Below are positions 63,359 through 64,000 of a stretch of 64,000 nucleotides of DNA, one piece after another. Position numbers and translations under genes: made by a program. Within the stretch, counting starts at the first letter, position 1. Each line of letters opens with the position of its first letter. The stretch covers positions 1-64,000 of the forward strand of contig CAJQUW010014373.1 of the NCBI GenBank assembly GCA_907163375.1. Reading direction: 5' to 3'. This DNA comes from Prostheceraeus crozeri. Lineage: Eukaryota; Platyhelminthes; Polycladida; Euryleptidae. Under the pieces are notes generated by a model that worked only from the letters and a program-made list of their open reading frames with translations, had not been told where the DNA came from and did no database searches.

Positions 63359-64000
63359 GATAATATTGAAATACAGATCAATTAGGACATTTTTACAACA
63401 GATACCCGTCAACAGTGCGCGTCCGCGTGGACTTTTCATGTTAAGTCACTTAAAATACCACGTGATATTGCAATTTTCTCGCTAAAATCAGTGAGTGTAC
63501 ACGTGGCTGCATTTACACCATCGTCTCTAACACACAAACTGGAAGTCCTTTTCAAATGAAGGTCGCTTTGCAGTTAGAGTACATCGTCTTGAAGTCAATT
63601 TTGTGGCGGTCGGTCGAGCTTGACGGTTCCCACACAGACTTCAGCATTTAAGGTGAATATCTTGATAAGATCCGTTGGTCTCTTAGATTGATGCACTTGC
63701 TATAAACTGATGTCCTTGAATACTGAAAATGTCAAAATAAACTCAAATAATCTATCCTACACATTGATACTCAAACTGACATTGAAATTCTCTCGTTTCA
63801 TTGTTAATCCTCCGGCCCATAGCCTAAATGCTCGTCCCGACTTATACCGGGAGCGTGACAGATCCATCCCAATAGCAATCCTTGCTAATCAACATGCTAC
63901 CAAATAAGATGTACATGCTATCGACCTGGAACCAACCGCAAATTTTTAAGATAATTTGACATTTAACTTAAACTTGACAATTGATATATCACATTGATGC
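63359..64000. other. Host-like DNA without recognised genes
   Basis: Nothing recognised by eye up to the window end. Confidence 0.4.

Overview
The window reads as genomic DNA of an invertebrate animal, probably marine. Genes are sparse and intron-poor where visible, the background is moderately AT-rich, and it is packed with relics of LINEs, Penelope-like elements, hAT, Tc1/mariner, pogo and Harbinger families and with many fold-back (MITE-like) repeats. The two host-type genes are C-type lectin/PAN secreted proteins, a family much expanded in marine invertebrates. The species cannot be named from the sequence alone.

Three compositional blocks are visible. (1) Positions 1 to about 9,200 are extremely AT-rich and gene-dense. 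They carry a virus-like element of the Polinton/adintovirus type: a zinc-finger/coiled-coil protein, a protein-primed-type family B DNA polymerase, an unknown structural-type protein, a penton-like (minor capsid) protein, a FtsK/HerA-type packaging ATPase and a membrane/coiled-coil protein. The left end lies outside the window. No integrase, protease or major capsid gene is visible. The block is studded with short double-hairpin repeats, some inside genes and read in frame, with 21-nt hairpin tandem repeats, and with a nested palindrome near its right side. (2) From about 9,200 to 13,500 the composition jumps to GC-richer DNA: one orphan 408-codon coiled-coil gene, a near-identical duplicated ~210-bp structured unit that looks more like an RNA than a protein gene, and a ~300-bp tandem repeat array whose units carry G7-G10 tracts. 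It is unclear whether this belongs to the element or to the host. (3) From about 13,500 to the end is host-like DNA.

In the host-like part the main items are: a head-to-head palindrome of two 5'-truncated Penelope-like copies with GIY-YIG endonuclease (27,948-29,679); a pair of paralogous secreted CTLD-PAN genes on the minus strand, one intact (37,113-37,883) and one with an in-frame stop between the two domains (29,843-30,610); a second Penelope-like element with reverse transcriptase and GIY-YIG (about 35,120-36,600); several LINE fragments; a tRNA-derived SINE; and a structurally complete pogo/Tigger-like transposon with terminal inverted repeats, TA target duplication and an uninterrupted DD35D transposase (52,896-54,969).

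Several MITE families can be defined from within the window by comparing copies: a ~590-bp family with CACAGAATTA ends (four copies, one with a perfect 8-bp target duplication), a TA-flanked CACTA..TAGTG family (two copies), a ~700-bp fold-back family with AGTCCGG ends (three copies, one interrupted by a Harbinger-type MITE flanked by TAA), and a 606-bp element with GGTACTTATGG ends and a perfect 8-bp duplication. These give a relative insertion history. The parts most likely to hold something undescribed are the repeat system of the virus-like block and the adjoining GC-rich repeat island.
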